A stretch of DNA of 8,244 nucleotides, taken from the NCBI GenBank assembly GCA_011051745.1, contig DRKO01000033.1:1-8244 (forward strand), in the 5' to 3' direction. The stretch is from Chloroflexota bacterium. Its GTDB lineage: Bacteria; Chloroflexota; Anaerolineae; Aggregatilineales; UBA3940. The position numbers and the translations under genes are program-made. The notes under the pieces are model-generated. The model was given only the letters and a program-made list of their open reading frames with translations. It was not told the origin of the DNA and did no database searches. Positions 1-6,155 of the stretch are shown piece by piece. Within the stretch, counting starts at the first letter, position 1, and the number at the start of each line of letters is the position of its first letter.

Positions 1-375
1 GAGATGGAGGCCGAGGGGCGGGAGGCCCCGAAGTTCTGGGCGAACATCATGCTGGGCATCCCCGGAGAGACGCACGAGGACGCCTTCAAGACAATGCGTA
101 TGCTCAAATCCATGCGCCGTGTACATCCCTCTATCTCGTTTTACGCGCCTTACCCCGGCTCCGCGCTGGGTTACCAGCTTATCGCCGAGGGTAAAAGCCT
201 GATGACCAAAGAGAACTATCACCGCTACCCCGACGATGAGAAGGTCAAGGGGGTTGATTACCAGTTCTACCGGGAGCTTCTGGCCGGAAAGTATGACGAC
301 GAGATCAACCGGGGGCTGGACGAAGAGGCCCGGAAGCGGAGAGGTGTGTTCACAGATTCTCTGGCAAAGGCGTGA
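1..375 (+). CDS. Radical SAM protein, C-terminal part (probably B12-binding type)
   Basis: The reading frame is open from the first base, so the start and the Fe-S-binding CxxxCxxC part lie upstream of the window; 124 residues are visible. The segment NIMLGIPGET (visible residues 15-24), followed by a helix and then FYAPYPGS (47-54), matches the last strands of the radical SAM barrel in cobalamin-binding radical SAM proteins, such as BchE-like and methylase/cyclase-type enzymes. These use S-adenosylmethionine and a 4Fe-4S cluster to start radical chemistry. The charged tail (about 75-124) is typical of the helical end of such proteins. The substrate cannot be told from this fragment. The ATG at base 4 is internal to the frame and probably not the start. 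The next gene begins 4 bases after the stop, so the two are probably co-translated. Confidence 0.8.
   Translation, partial: EMEAEGREAPKFWANIMLGIPGETHEDAFKTMRMLKSMRRVHPSISFYAPYPGSALGYQLIAEGKSLMTKENYHRYPDDEKVKGVDYQFYRELLAGKYDDEINRGLDEEARKRRGVFTDSLAKA
366..370 (+). promoter_or_regulatory. Ribosome binding site that sets the start of the small protein
   Basis: AAAGG lies 9 bases before the ATG at 380, inside the last codons of the radical SAM gene. It supports the start at 380 over an earlier in-frame start at 236, which would overlap the upstream gene by 140 bases. Confidence 0.5.
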
Positions 376-379
376 GACG

Positions 380-586
380 ATGAGCAGCTTCAGCAATCCT
401 CACTACATGTACCTGTTTAACATGAAGAACGGGAAAAAGAAGCTGGCATACGGGGAGTCCCCGGAGGACGCGCTGGAGATTCTCCGTATCCGCCTAACGG
501 ACGAGGAGATGGATCAGATCATCAAGGACGAGTACGTCCGGATTCGGCAAAGAGACCTGCAGAAGTACGTTGATCAACTGGGATAA
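380..586 (+). CDS. Small protein of unknown function (68 aa) beside the radical SAM gene
   Basis: I do not recognise a family. The 68 residues contain no cysteine, no signal peptide and no membrane segment. The N-terminal part (YMYLFNMKNGKKKLAYG, residues 9-25) looks like two beta strands around a turn. It is followed by SPEDALEILRIRL (27-39) and a strongly charged helical C-terminus (40-68). A strand-strand-helix pattern with an Ala/Glu-rich helix after 'gesPEDAL' recalls small cytosolic alpha/beta domains. The ATG follows the radical SAM stop by 4 bases, so the two are almost certainly co-expressed, and it may be an accessory or partner of that enzyme. A RiPP precursor is possible but unlikely, since no leader/core layout or Cys/Ser/Thr-rich tail is visible. 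The gene is real by spacing and ribosome binding site; its function is unknown. Confidence 0.7.
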   Translation: MSSFSNPHYMYLFNMKNGKKKLAYGESPEDALEILRIRLTDEEMDQIIKDEYVRIRQRDLQKYVDQLG

Positions 587-614
587 GCGTCCCCTGACGC
601 AACAGCCCTGATGA

Positions 615-640
615 AGATGCCCGCGCTCTGGCGGGCATCT
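615..640. terminator. Perfect hairpin between convergent genes, likely bidirectional terminator
   Basis: Bases 615-624 and 631-640 form a perfect 10-bp stem (AGATGCCCGC pairing with its complement) with a 6-base loop. It sits 28 bases after the stop of the small plus-strand gene and 4 bases past the stop of the minus-strand gene ending at 645. Neither side has a clear T tract, so it is either a weak intrinsic terminator or an RNA-stabilising 3' hairpin. Confidence 0.6.
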
Positions 641-644
641 CGCG

Positions 645-1301
645 TTATGGGAGTCTGCCGGCCTGCGCGGGAGGCCCCTCTGCCGGGGAAATCCGGCACT
701 GCCTGTAGAACGCGATAAGGAAACCCCCGATCAGCAGCGTGCGCACCGGCACGGTGAGATACAGCCCCCACAGCGCCCCGCGTGAGAGCATGAGCGGCCA
801 CTCAAGGAAGTTGACCAGCGAGAAGGCCAGAATCGCCAGAACGCCCTCCCGCGTGGGGAAGACCAGCAGGAGCAGGGGGATGAGCATCTGCATCCACTGG
901 GTGCTCCAGCCCTTTGACCAGAGCAGGAAGACGCACCACGTCACGCCGAGGAACGCCACCACCGAGAGATCGGTTCGCCGGAGGGGCCGCGTGAAGAGAT
1001 ACAGATACACCCCCCCGAAGACGATCAGGGTCAGCCACGGCGGGATCGCGGGCGGATGGCCGATCATCCCGGCGGCTCTGGCCGGGTCCAGCCGCTCGAC
1101 CAGAGGGCCGAAGTTGCCCGTTATGAGGTTCCCGTCAAGCAACGCCCAGATCGTCTGCCAGCTTGATTTGCTCCACTGCGCCTGCAGCGAGGCGAAGCCA
1201 AAGGCCGGACTGAGGATCAGGAAGGGCAGGTAGGCCCCGATGCCCAGTCCGGCAGAAGGGCAGTGTAGACAAGCGATCTCTTCAACGGCCTGAAGCGCCA
1301 T
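645..1301 (-). CDS. GT87-like membrane glycosyltransferase, C-terminal part (frameshifted)
   Basis: This is the second half of the gene that begins at 1921; the reading frame moves by -1 at about 1250. The first 16 or so residues after the ATG at 1301 are out-of-frame noise that overlaps the N-terminal part; the true sequence resumes at AGLGIGAYLPFLIL. It contains about five hydrophobic membrane spans. The segment KGWSTQWMQMLIPLLLLVFP, in the second half, matches the 'wSpQ(Y/W)..W..P' pattern near the end of GT87 and related GT-C proteins. The final residues are hydrophilic (ISPAEGPPAQAGRLP). Known GT87 enzymes are polyprenyl-phosphate-sugar-dependent mannosyltransferases. It is unclear whether this part is translated on its own; the ATG at 1301 may not be a real start. 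Confidence 0.6.
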   Translation of the reverse strand: MALQAVEEIACLHCPSAGLGIGAYLPFLILSPAFGFASLQAQWSKSSWQTIWALLDGNLITGNFGPLVERLDPARAAGMIGHPPAIPPWLTLIVFGGVYLYLFTRPLRRTDLSVVAFLGVTWCVFLLWSKGWSTQWMQMLIPLLLLVFPTREGVLAILAFSLVNFLEWPLMLSRGALWGLYLTVPVRTLLIGGFLIAFYRQCRISPAEGPPAQAGRLP

Positions 1302-1921
1302 ACCACCGGCAACAGCAGGCCGGGCGTCACCTTGATCAGCGCTCCGGTGGCGATAGCGAGCGCCGAGCGGATGTCCTGCCCCTCAAGCAGCCACCACAGC
1401 CCCAGCAGCATGAAGAAGGCGATCACCGGTTCGATGTCCCACATCATCAGCACGGAGGGCACGCCGAGCAGAGCATACACCCAGGCGATATCAAGCCCGC
1501 GCTCTGGACCGTACAGCCGTCCCCCGATGCGATGCATGAGCCACAGGTTGCCCGCATCCGCCAGCAGCACGAGCAGGCTCAGCGCATAGTAGTAGGCGTG
1601 TTCCGACGATCCTCCCCATGTTATCAGGAGCTGATACAGGCCGAAGTTCGCCCAGCCGAAGAGGGGCGGATATTCCACCCAGTAGCCGATGAAGGGCAAC
1701 CGGCCCGTTACCCGCGTGATCTCCGCCACCCGGTAGTAGTTTGTGAAGTCCCCGTAGGCGATCAGGCCGGAGAGATCGAAGCCGACCAGCAAGGAGAGCC
1801 GCAGGCCGATGAACAGCATCAGCAGCAGCCGGAAGTCGCGTAGCGGCGACAGGGGTTGTTGCCCGGATGGTTGCTCAGTCGTCAGAGGCCCCCTCCCGAA
1901 CATAGATACTCGCCATCTCAT
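1217..1921 (-). CDS. GT87-like membrane glycosyltransferase, N-terminal part (frameshifted)
   Basis: This 234-residue frame carries the front half of a multi-pass GT-C-type glycosyltransferase. After a short polar N-terminus there is a membrane span (about 30-48), then YGD (56-58), whose Asp is in the position of the catalytic acid loop of GT-C enzymes. It is followed by EYPP (83-86), typical of GT87 and dolichyl/polyprenyl-phosphate mannosyltransferase-like families, and further spans with WDIEP (161-165) and LIKVTPGLLLP (195-205), the usual GT87 Lys-Pro motif. The frame ends after ALLP with an unrelated tail (DWASGPTCPS), while the continuation lies in another frame (645-1301). Joined, the product would be about 425 residues, a normal GT87 length. 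The ATG at 1921 overlaps the upstream gene by 47 bases; ATG at 1903 is an alternative start. The donor and acceptor sugars cannot be determined. Confidence 0.75.
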   Translation of the reverse strand: MRWRVSMFGRGPLTTEQPSGQQPLSPLRDFRLLLMLFIGLRLSLLVGFDLSGLIAYGDFTNYYRVAEITRVTGRLPFIGYWVEYPPLFGWANFGLYQLLITWGGSSEHAYYYALSLLVLLADAGNLWLMHRIGGRLYGPERGLDIAWVYALLGVPSVLMMWDIEPVIAFFMLLGLWWLLEGQDIRSALAIATGALIKVTPGLLLPVVWRFRPLKRSLVYTALLPDWASGPTCPS

Positions 1922-3365
1922 CGGTGTAGGCGCGTTGCCAGCCCTCGCTCAACGCCAGCACCTGCGCCAGCGGGCTGCCGGTCTCGATCAGGACGGTGTT
2001 TGCGCCGGTGTCTGCCAGGGCATCCTCCCAGCCGGACTGAGCGAAGTAGATTTTGAGGTACGTTCGCAGCAGTTCGTCCCCGTACAGATCGGTGCGACCA
2101 TCCACATAGACGGGATAATCGCGGGCCGCCCAGATCAGATAGCCACCCCAGTTATAACTGTTGAACAGCGGCCCCGGCGGCCGGTGTTCCTCCAGATAGG
2201 CGACGGCGTCCACCGGCAGGAGGGCTCGTTCTGCCTCGTCGAGCGTCTCCGGTGCGAGGGCGACGGAGACTTTGACCACCACAGCCACAAGCCCCAGCAC
2301 GATCAGCCCCCAGTTGAGGGCCAGCCTCACCCCCTCTGGAGGGGCGTCCATCTCCAACCGGAGCGGTTGCCCGGCCAGCCACGCGCTCAGGTGCAGGGCC
2401 ATCACCGGAGCGGCCACAACGGCAAACAGCGCGATATTGCGTCCGGCCAGCAGGGCACTGTACGCCGTCCCGCTGAAGAGGATGGCATCGCGCCAGTCCA
2501 GCCGTTCGGGTGAGAATCCGACGGCGAGGAAGGTTCCCAGCAACAGCCAGATGAAGGGCCACATCTCCCGCAGGTGGAAGTTCGGGGAAGCCCACTCGCG
2601 GATGAAATCCTGCAACACTCCGATCCCCACCGTCTGGAAGGGGTAGAGCAACATACGCGGGCCATAGGGGTTGAGCCCGACCACAGCGGCGGAGATCAGC
2701 CCCACCACGACAAGACGCCACACCGGACGGAGAGTCGGCTGCTCCGCCTCCTGGTCCTGCGATCGGTTCAGCACGCCGTCGAAGAGCCAGCGCGCACCCT
2801 CCCCTATCGTCGTCAGCACCATCAGGATGAACCCGATCGCAAAGCCGCCGTGCAGGTTCGCCCACAGGATCATGAGCGGAGGGATCAGCCACAGGCGATC
2901 TTTCCCCTGCCGGTACAGCCACAGCAGGTATAAAACGACCGTGCTCAGGAAGAAGGATATCATCTGCGGGCGTGGCGACCAGAACACAGCCGCCGTTGCC
3001 CCTGCGAGAATGGTCACAAACCCTCGCACGAAGGCGTTGCCCTCGCATATCAGGTAGACAAGCGTCATCCCCGCCGTCGCGAGGAGGGCGGTATAGAGCA
3101 GCAGGCCGAGGTCGCCGAGCAGAGCGTAAGCGGCGTAGAGGATGATCTGCGAAAGCCAGGAATGGTTAACCCACGCCTCCCCGTAGCGCGAGTGTGAGAA
3201 CAGATCAACGGTCAGTATTGCGCGATGCTCCACCTGCCACTGCCCGGCCCGCAGATGCCACAGCAGGTCGGTATCCAGCGGGGTGCGGGCCGCCATCGCG
3301 AAGATGGCGGCAATCGTAACCACCATCACAAGGCGGCTGAGCGTCAACGAGCGGAGGACTTTCAC
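1875..3365 (-). CDS. Multi-pass membrane protein, GT-C-like glycosyltransferase candidate (496 aa)
   Basis: An integral membrane protein with roughly ten hydrophobic spans. The first span (about 12-26) leads into TPLDTDLLWHLRAG (28-41), whose paired Asp (31, 33) sits in the first extracytoplasmic loop, as in GT-C glycosyltransferases of the PMT/ArnT type. A WANLHGGF motif follows in the middle. A C-terminal soluble domain carries YNWGGYLIW (404-412) and DGRTDLYG (422-429), then a short alpha/beta part ending near the C-terminus. This pattern is familiar from uncharacterised membrane proteins of Chloroflexota and some other bacteria; I do not know of a biochemically assigned member. The start is GTG at 3365, with AGGAG 10 bases upstream. 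It lies 78 bases downstream of the DUF166 gene and overlaps the start of the GT87-like gene, so the two membrane genes are probably co-transcribed. It may transfer a lipid-linked sugar or be a related transporter; the activity is inferred. Confidence 0.7.
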   Translation of the reverse strand: MKVLRSLTLSRLVMVVTIAAIFAMAARTPLDTDLLWHLRAGQWQVEHRAILTVDLFSHSRYGEAWVNHSWLSQIILYAAYALLGDLGLLLYTALLATAGMTLVYLICEGNAFVRGFVTILAGATAAVFWSPRPQMISFFLSTVVLYLLWLYRQGKDRLWLIPPLMILWANLHGGFAIGFILMVLTTIGEGARWLFDGVLNRSQDQEAEQPTLRPVWRLVVVGLISAAVVGLNPYGPRMLLYPFQTVGIGVLQDFIREWASPNFHLREMWPFIWLLLGTFLAVGFSPERLDWRDAILFSGTAYSALLAGRNIALFAVVAAPVMALHLSAWLAGQPLRLEMDAPPEGVRLALNWGLIVLGLVAVVVKVSVALAPETLDEAERALLPVDAVAYLEEHRPPGPLFNSYNWGGYLIWAARDYPVYVDGRTDLYGDELLRTYLKIYFAQSGWEDALADTGANTVLIETGSPLAQVLALSEGWQRAYTDEMASIYVREGASDD

Positions 3366-3375
3366 GGTTCAATAG

Positions 3376-3380
3376 CTCCT
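3376..3380 (-). promoter_or_regulatory. Ribosome binding site for the 496-residue membrane protein
   Basis: AGGAG on the minus strand, 10 bases before the GTG at 3365. It supports GTG as the start; the next in-frame ATG (residue 14) would cut into the first membrane span. Confidence 0.55.
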
Positions 3381-3443
3381 GACCGGCGTTACAGAGCGAC
3401 TCTGTGCGTATGCTACGTCATCCGTGCGAGATGAACAAGTTCA

Positions 3444-4232
3444 CTATGGCTCGCCGTCGGCGGGAGCGTCCGGGTCCCCGGCGTAGCCTGCGGGACGGAT
3501 ATAGCGTGCCTGTAGATATTTGCCCAGCGCCTCCTTCAGCGCGTCTTTCATCAGGTTGCCGGAGATGTGCATCAGGGTGTCGCTGTAGAGCGGGTCAATC
3601 CCCATGCTGGCCTGACAGGGGTAGTGATGATGATGCAAACCGGCCTGCTCGACCGCGTCGTCAACCGGCGTACCGGCCAGCTTCTCCGCCACGAAGCGAG
3701 CACATCCGCAGCAGGCGTCCCGCCGGACGTTTACTTCCGTGATCCGGCGGGTCTGCTCGTCCACCACAGCCTCGAAGGCCGGGCGGCCAAAATGGCGGGC
3801 GAACTCCCGGATGAGGGGGTGATCGTAGGACTGGCGGAGCCGCAGCGCGTTGAAGTGCGTCTCGGTCAGCGAGCAGAAAGGCATCGGCGTGACGCAGGCC
3901 ACGCCAATCCGCTCCAGCCAGCCGCGCAACTGACGCGCCAGCCCGATCGGCAACCAGGCCTGATTATCAATCGGCGCGATGACGGCCTGAGCGCCTGCCA
4001 TGCGGGCGATGTCGGGGATCATCTCGGCCACGCCGCGCACCTCGGCCAGCGAGAGGATCAGATCGGCAGGGGGAAAGGAGTCGGGAAGGTAGTCTTCTGG
4101 ATAGTCCAGAATGGGGGGGAGCACCCTGGGGGTCTGCCACACCAGGATCACCCAGTCGCGGGGGGCGTGTTGCTTCAGATTATCCACATGTCGCTGTCCG
4201 TATTCGCCGGTGATCAGAGTCAGTATCCGCAT
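3444..4232 (-). CDS. DUF166 family protein (262 aa) with Cys-rich and His-run motifs
   Basis: This matches the DUF166 family (PF02593), sometimes labelled thymidylate synthase-like although no such activity is established to my knowledge. The N-terminus MRILTLITGEYGQR looks like the first strand of a Rossmann-like alpha/beta fold, with PPADLILSLAEV (54-65) and AVIAPIDN (83-90) as further strands. The central part holds LTETHFNALR (122-131). The C-terminal half holds the most striking residues: RRDACCGC (170-177; Cys 174, 175, 177), then HHHHYPC (200-206) and SDTLMHISG (217-225). These suggest a metal or Fe-S site. The ATG at 4232 has a near-perfect AAGGAGG 8 bases upstream; an earlier ATG at 4313 would add 27 residues unlike the family start. 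It is transcribed divergently from hypE, with 110 bases between the starts, and is the first gene of the minus-strand set. Cytosolic; the substrate is unknown. Confidence 0.8.
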   Translation of the reverse strand: MRILTLITGEYGQRHVDNLKQHAPRDWVILVWQTPRVLPPILDYPEDYLPDSFPPADLILSLAEVRGVAEMIPDIARMAGAQAVIAPIDNQAWLPIGLARQLRGWLERIGVACVTPMPFCSLTETHFNALRLRQSYDHPLIREFARHFGRPAFEAVVDEQTRRITEVNVRRDACCGCARFVAEKLAGTPVDDAVEQAGLHHHHYPCQASMGIDPLYSDTLMHISGNLMKDALKEALGKYLQARYIRPAGYAGDPDAPADGEP

Positions 4233-4240
4233 CGGGGCAG

Positions 4241-4247
4241 CCTCCTT
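4241..4247 (-). promoter_or_regulatory. Strong ribosome binding site fixing the DUF166 start
   Basis: AAGGAGG on the minus strand, 8 bases before the ATG at 4232. It decides this start against the upstream ATG at 4313. Confidence 0.8.
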
Positions 4248-4298
4248 GCAACCTGAGAAGTGGATGAACCAATTATCGCACAGTTGCGAGAGGCCGGG

Positions 4299-4304
4299 TA
4301 TGAT
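4299..4304 (+). promoter_or_regulatory. Candidate -10 box for the hypE operon in the divergent intergenic region
   Basis: TATGAT differs from the consensus TATAAT by one base and would give a leader of about 30 bases before hypE. No good -35 box lies at the usual distance; TTGCGA at 4284-4289 is too close (9 bases). On the other strand GATAAT (4272-4277) is a possible -10 box for the DUF166 gene. A short dyad, TTGTTACAA (4318-4326), lies between the plus-strand box and the hypE ribosome binding site. All are tentative. Confidence 0.3.
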
Positions 4305-4332
4305 CCGGGTCACATCATTGTTACAACAGGGC

Positions 4333-4337
4333 GGAGG
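4333..4337 (+). promoter_or_regulatory. Ribosome binding site of hypE
   Basis: GGAGG lies 5 bases before the ATG at 4343 and supports a start that gives a longer N-terminus than the usual HypE core. Confidence 0.7.
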
Positions 4338-4342
4338 AAATC

Positions 4343-5422
4343 ATGAACAACCGGCACGAGGACGAACGATCAGACATTCAGGTTGAGGGGTGGGTCTGCC
4401 CCCTGCCACTGCGCGATTACCCGAATATCGTCATGGGACACGGCGGCGGGGGGAAGCTCTCTTCCGATCTGGTGGAGCATATCTTCAAGCCCCTGTTTGA
4501 TAACCCCATCCTGAACGAACTGGGCGATCAGGCCGTCCTTGAGATCAACGGCCTGAAGCTGGCTTTTACAACCGACTCGTTCACCGTCAGCCCTCTATTC
4601 TTCCCCGGCGGGGACATCGGCAGTCTGGCCGTGCACGGCACGGTCAACGATCTGGCCGTCAGCGGAGCCAAGCCGCTCTTTATGAGCGCCGGTTACATTC
4701 TGGAGGAAGGGCTGCCGATTGACACGCTGGGGCAGGTGGCGGCCTCGATGGCGAACGCGGCCCGCGCCGCCGGAGTCCAGATCGTCACCGGCGATACCAA
4801 AGTGGTTGAGAAAGGGCACGGCGACGGCGTGTACATCAACACGACCGGCATTGGCGTAATCCCGCCCGGCGTGCACATCTCCGCCCGCAACGCCCGCCCC
4901 GGCGATGTGATTCTGGTCAGCGGGCCGATAGGCGAGCACGGGATCGCGATCCTCTCCGTCCGGGAGGGCCTGACGTTTGAAACCGAGCTGCAGAGCGACA
5001 GCGCTCCGCTGCACGATCTGGTCGCCACCATGCTGGACGTGACGACGGATATTCATTGTATGCGCGACCCGACGCGGGGCGGCGTGGCCGCCACGCTGAA
5101 CGAATTCGCCCGCGCCTCGCACGTCGGGATCGAGGTTGACGAGGCGGCGGTCCCCATCCCGCCCGCCGTCGCGGCTGCCTGTGAGATGCTGGGGCTGGAC
5201 CCCTTCTATGTGGCGAACGAGGGGAAGCTGGTGGCCGTCGTCCCGCCGGAGGTGGCCGATCCCCTGCTGGAAGCGATGCGCTCCCATCCGCGCGGGCAGG
5301 AGGCCACGCTCATCGGACGTGTGACCGATGAGCACCCCGGCGTGGTGGTCGCCCGGACGGTTCTCGGCGGTAGCCGCGTGGTGGATACGCTCGTGGGCGA
5401 GCAGTTGCCCCGCATCTGCTGA
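4343..5422 (+). CDS. hypE: HypE, carbamoyl dehydratase for [NiFe]-hydrogenase maturation
   Basis: HypE takes a carbamoyl group from HypF onto its C-terminal cysteine and, using ATP, dehydrates it to a thiocyanate. The cyanide is then passed to iron on the HypC-HypD complex. The sequence shows the PurM/AIR-synthase-like fold of the family: GHGGGGKLSS (32-41), TTDSF (76-80), GTVNDLAVSGAKP (99-111), TGDTKVVEKG (149-158) and DPTRGG (242-247), which are ATP- and metal-binding elements. The protein ends with the HypE signature PRIC (356-359), carrying the acceptor Cys, so it is intact. Its 359 residues are slightly longer than usual because of about 25 extra N-terminal residues. SelD and PurM/ThiL relatives are excluded by the PRIC tail. 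It is the first gene of a plus-strand set and divergent from the DUF166 gene. No other hyp or hydrogenase gene is in view. Confidence 0.95.
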   Translation: MNNRHEDERSDIQVEGWVCPLPLRDYPNIVMGHGGGGKLSSDLVEHIFKPLFDNPILNELGDQAVLEINGLKLAFTTDSFTVSPLFFPGGDIGSLAVHGTVNDLAVSGAKPLFMSAGYILEEGLPIDTLGQVAASMANAARAAGVQIVTGDTKVVEKGHGDGVYINTTGIGVIPPGVHISARNARPGDVILVSGPIGEHGIAILSVREGLTFETELQSDSAPLHDLVATMLDVTTDIHCMRDPTRGGVAATLNEFARASHVGIEVDEAAVPIPPAVAAACEMLGLDPFYVANEGKLVAVVPPEVADPLLEAMRSHPRGQEATLIGRVTDEHPGVVVARTVLGGSRVVDTLVGEQLPRIC

Positions 5423-5451
5423 TCCGTATCCGGCGGCAGGGGTTCCACAGG

Positions 5452-6129
5452 ATGCGAGGGGAGTTTCCCGTCCGGGCATGGCGGGCCAGCGTGGCCGCCC
5501 TGACCGGCGTTCTGGCACTGGTTGCCCTGCTGGCGGCGCTCGCGCTGGGCGGCGTCAGCGACCCCCGTCCCGCCGGGCCGTTGCAGGTGGACGCCTCGCC
5601 GGATGACGCGGCGGGCTGGGCGCTGTGGCCTTCCTCTGCGGAGAGCGACACAGGAGGCGGCGAGTATCTCGTGACGGTTCCTCCACAGGGAGGGCGGGCG
5701 CTGGTCACTGCGCCTTACACTCTGCGCCCACCCTGCACGCTGGAGATGTCCGCCCGACACGTGGCCGGGCCTTCCGAGGCGGGTTTCGGCCTCTGGTGGG
5801 GGGAAGTTCCCGCCGGGCCGTACTGGGTTGTCGCCGTGAACGGCGACGGCTACTTCGCCGTCTTCCGCGTTGAGGGCGATGAGATACAGTTCATTGAGGA
5901 GTGGCAACTGTTTCCGCATCTCTCGCGGGAGGGAGCTACCGAACGCCTGTGGGTGACCGTTCAGGAGGGGCGGGCGCTCGTCCGGCTTAATGATGAGGTC
6001 GCGGCCTCGTTCGGAATGCCCGCGACCGCTCCGCTTCACACGGGCCTCTACGTCGAGGCCAGCAGGCGGGGAGACGCGACCGTCGCCTTTGAGCGGTTGA
6101 GAATCTGGCAGGCGGAGCCTGTCGAGTGA
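5452..6129 (+). CDS. Membrane-anchored protein with a probable beta-sandwich (LamG/DUF1080-like) domain
   Basis: I do not recognise a named family. One hydrophobic segment (about 12-34) after a positively charged N-terminus is a signal anchor or uncleaved signal peptide, so the rest (about 36-225) is probably outside the membrane. That part is rich in beta strands: EYLVTVP (71-77), GFGLWWG (111-117), YWVVAVNGDGYFAVFRV (124-140), RLWVTVQEGRALVRLND (165-181), GLYVEA (198-203) and FERLRIW (213-219). The order 'NGDGYF...g.aLVrLND...GLYVEA....FerLriW' resembles the concanavalin A-like sandwich of LamG/DUF1080-type domains, which often bind carbohydrate. One Cys (95) is present. The start at 5452 has AGGGG 9 bases upstream and lies 29 bases after hypE; its TGA overlaps a possible GTG upstream of the desulfurase gene. 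Its relation to HypE is unknown. Binding of glycan is an inference. Confidence 0.65.
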   Translation: MRGEFPVRAWRASVAALTGVLALVALLAALALGGVSDPRPAGPLQVDASPDDAAGWALWPSSAESDTGGGEYLVTVPPQGGRALVTAPYTLRPPCTLEMSARHVAGPSEAGFGLWWGEVPAGPYWVVAVNGDGYFAVFRVEGDEIQFIEEWQLFPHLSREGATERLWVTVQEGRALVRLNDEVAASFGMPATAPLHTGLYVEASRRGDATVAFERLRIWQAEPVE

Positions 6130-6137
6130 TCACATCT

Positions 6138-6145
6138 GGAAGGGA
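6138..6145 (+). promoter_or_regulatory. Ribosome binding site fixing the cysteine desulfurase start
   Basis: GGAAGGGA lies 10 bases before the ATG at 6156. It supports this start over an in-frame GTG at 6126 that overlaps the preceding stop; the family also normally begins a few residues before the YLDYNATTP motif. Confidence 0.55.
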
Positions 6146-6155
6146 ATGCAGACCG

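Noticed and set aside
380..586. The small protein as a RiPP precursor
   Set aside because: It has no Cys, no Gly-Gly or similar cleavage site and no repetitive or Ser/Thr-rich core, and it looks like a folded alpha/beta domain.
1217..1301. Programmed -1 ribosomal frameshift in the GT87-like gene
   Set aside because: There is no slippery heptamer in the zero frame and no obvious downstream structure in the overlap, and this family is not known to use frameshifting. Mutation or sequence error is simpler.
2152..3048. Minus-strand frame of 298 codons within the 496-residue membrane protein gene
   Set aside because: It lies in another frame of the same strand and is Arg/Gly/Pro/Ala-rich with no motif, while the real frame shows clear membrane spans and conserved motifs.
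3391..3405. Six-base-pair hairpin (ACAGAG / CTCTGT) between the DUF166 and membrane protein genes
   Set aside because: The stem is short, has a 3-base loop and no T tract, so it is too weak to call a terminator or attenuator.
3567..4256. Plus-strand open frame opposite the DUF166 gene
   Set aside because: It has low-complexity composition typical of an antisense shadow, and the opposite strand holds a clear family match with a strong ribosome binding site.
4343..5422. SelD (selenophosphate synthetase) instead of HypE, suggested by the NifS-type neighbour
   Set aside because: The C-terminal PRIC motif and the GHGGGGKLSS start are HypE hallmarks, and the N-terminal catalytic Cys/Sec segment of SelD is absent.
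4595..5518. Long minus-strand open frame opposite hypE
   Set aside because: It is antisense to an intact hypE, its translation is rich in Arg, Gly and His with no recognisable motif, and such frames are common opposite GC-rich genes.
5206..6039. Minus-strand frame opposite the end of hypE and the membrane-anchored protein gene
   Set aside because: It overlaps two supported plus-strand genes and shows no domain pattern.
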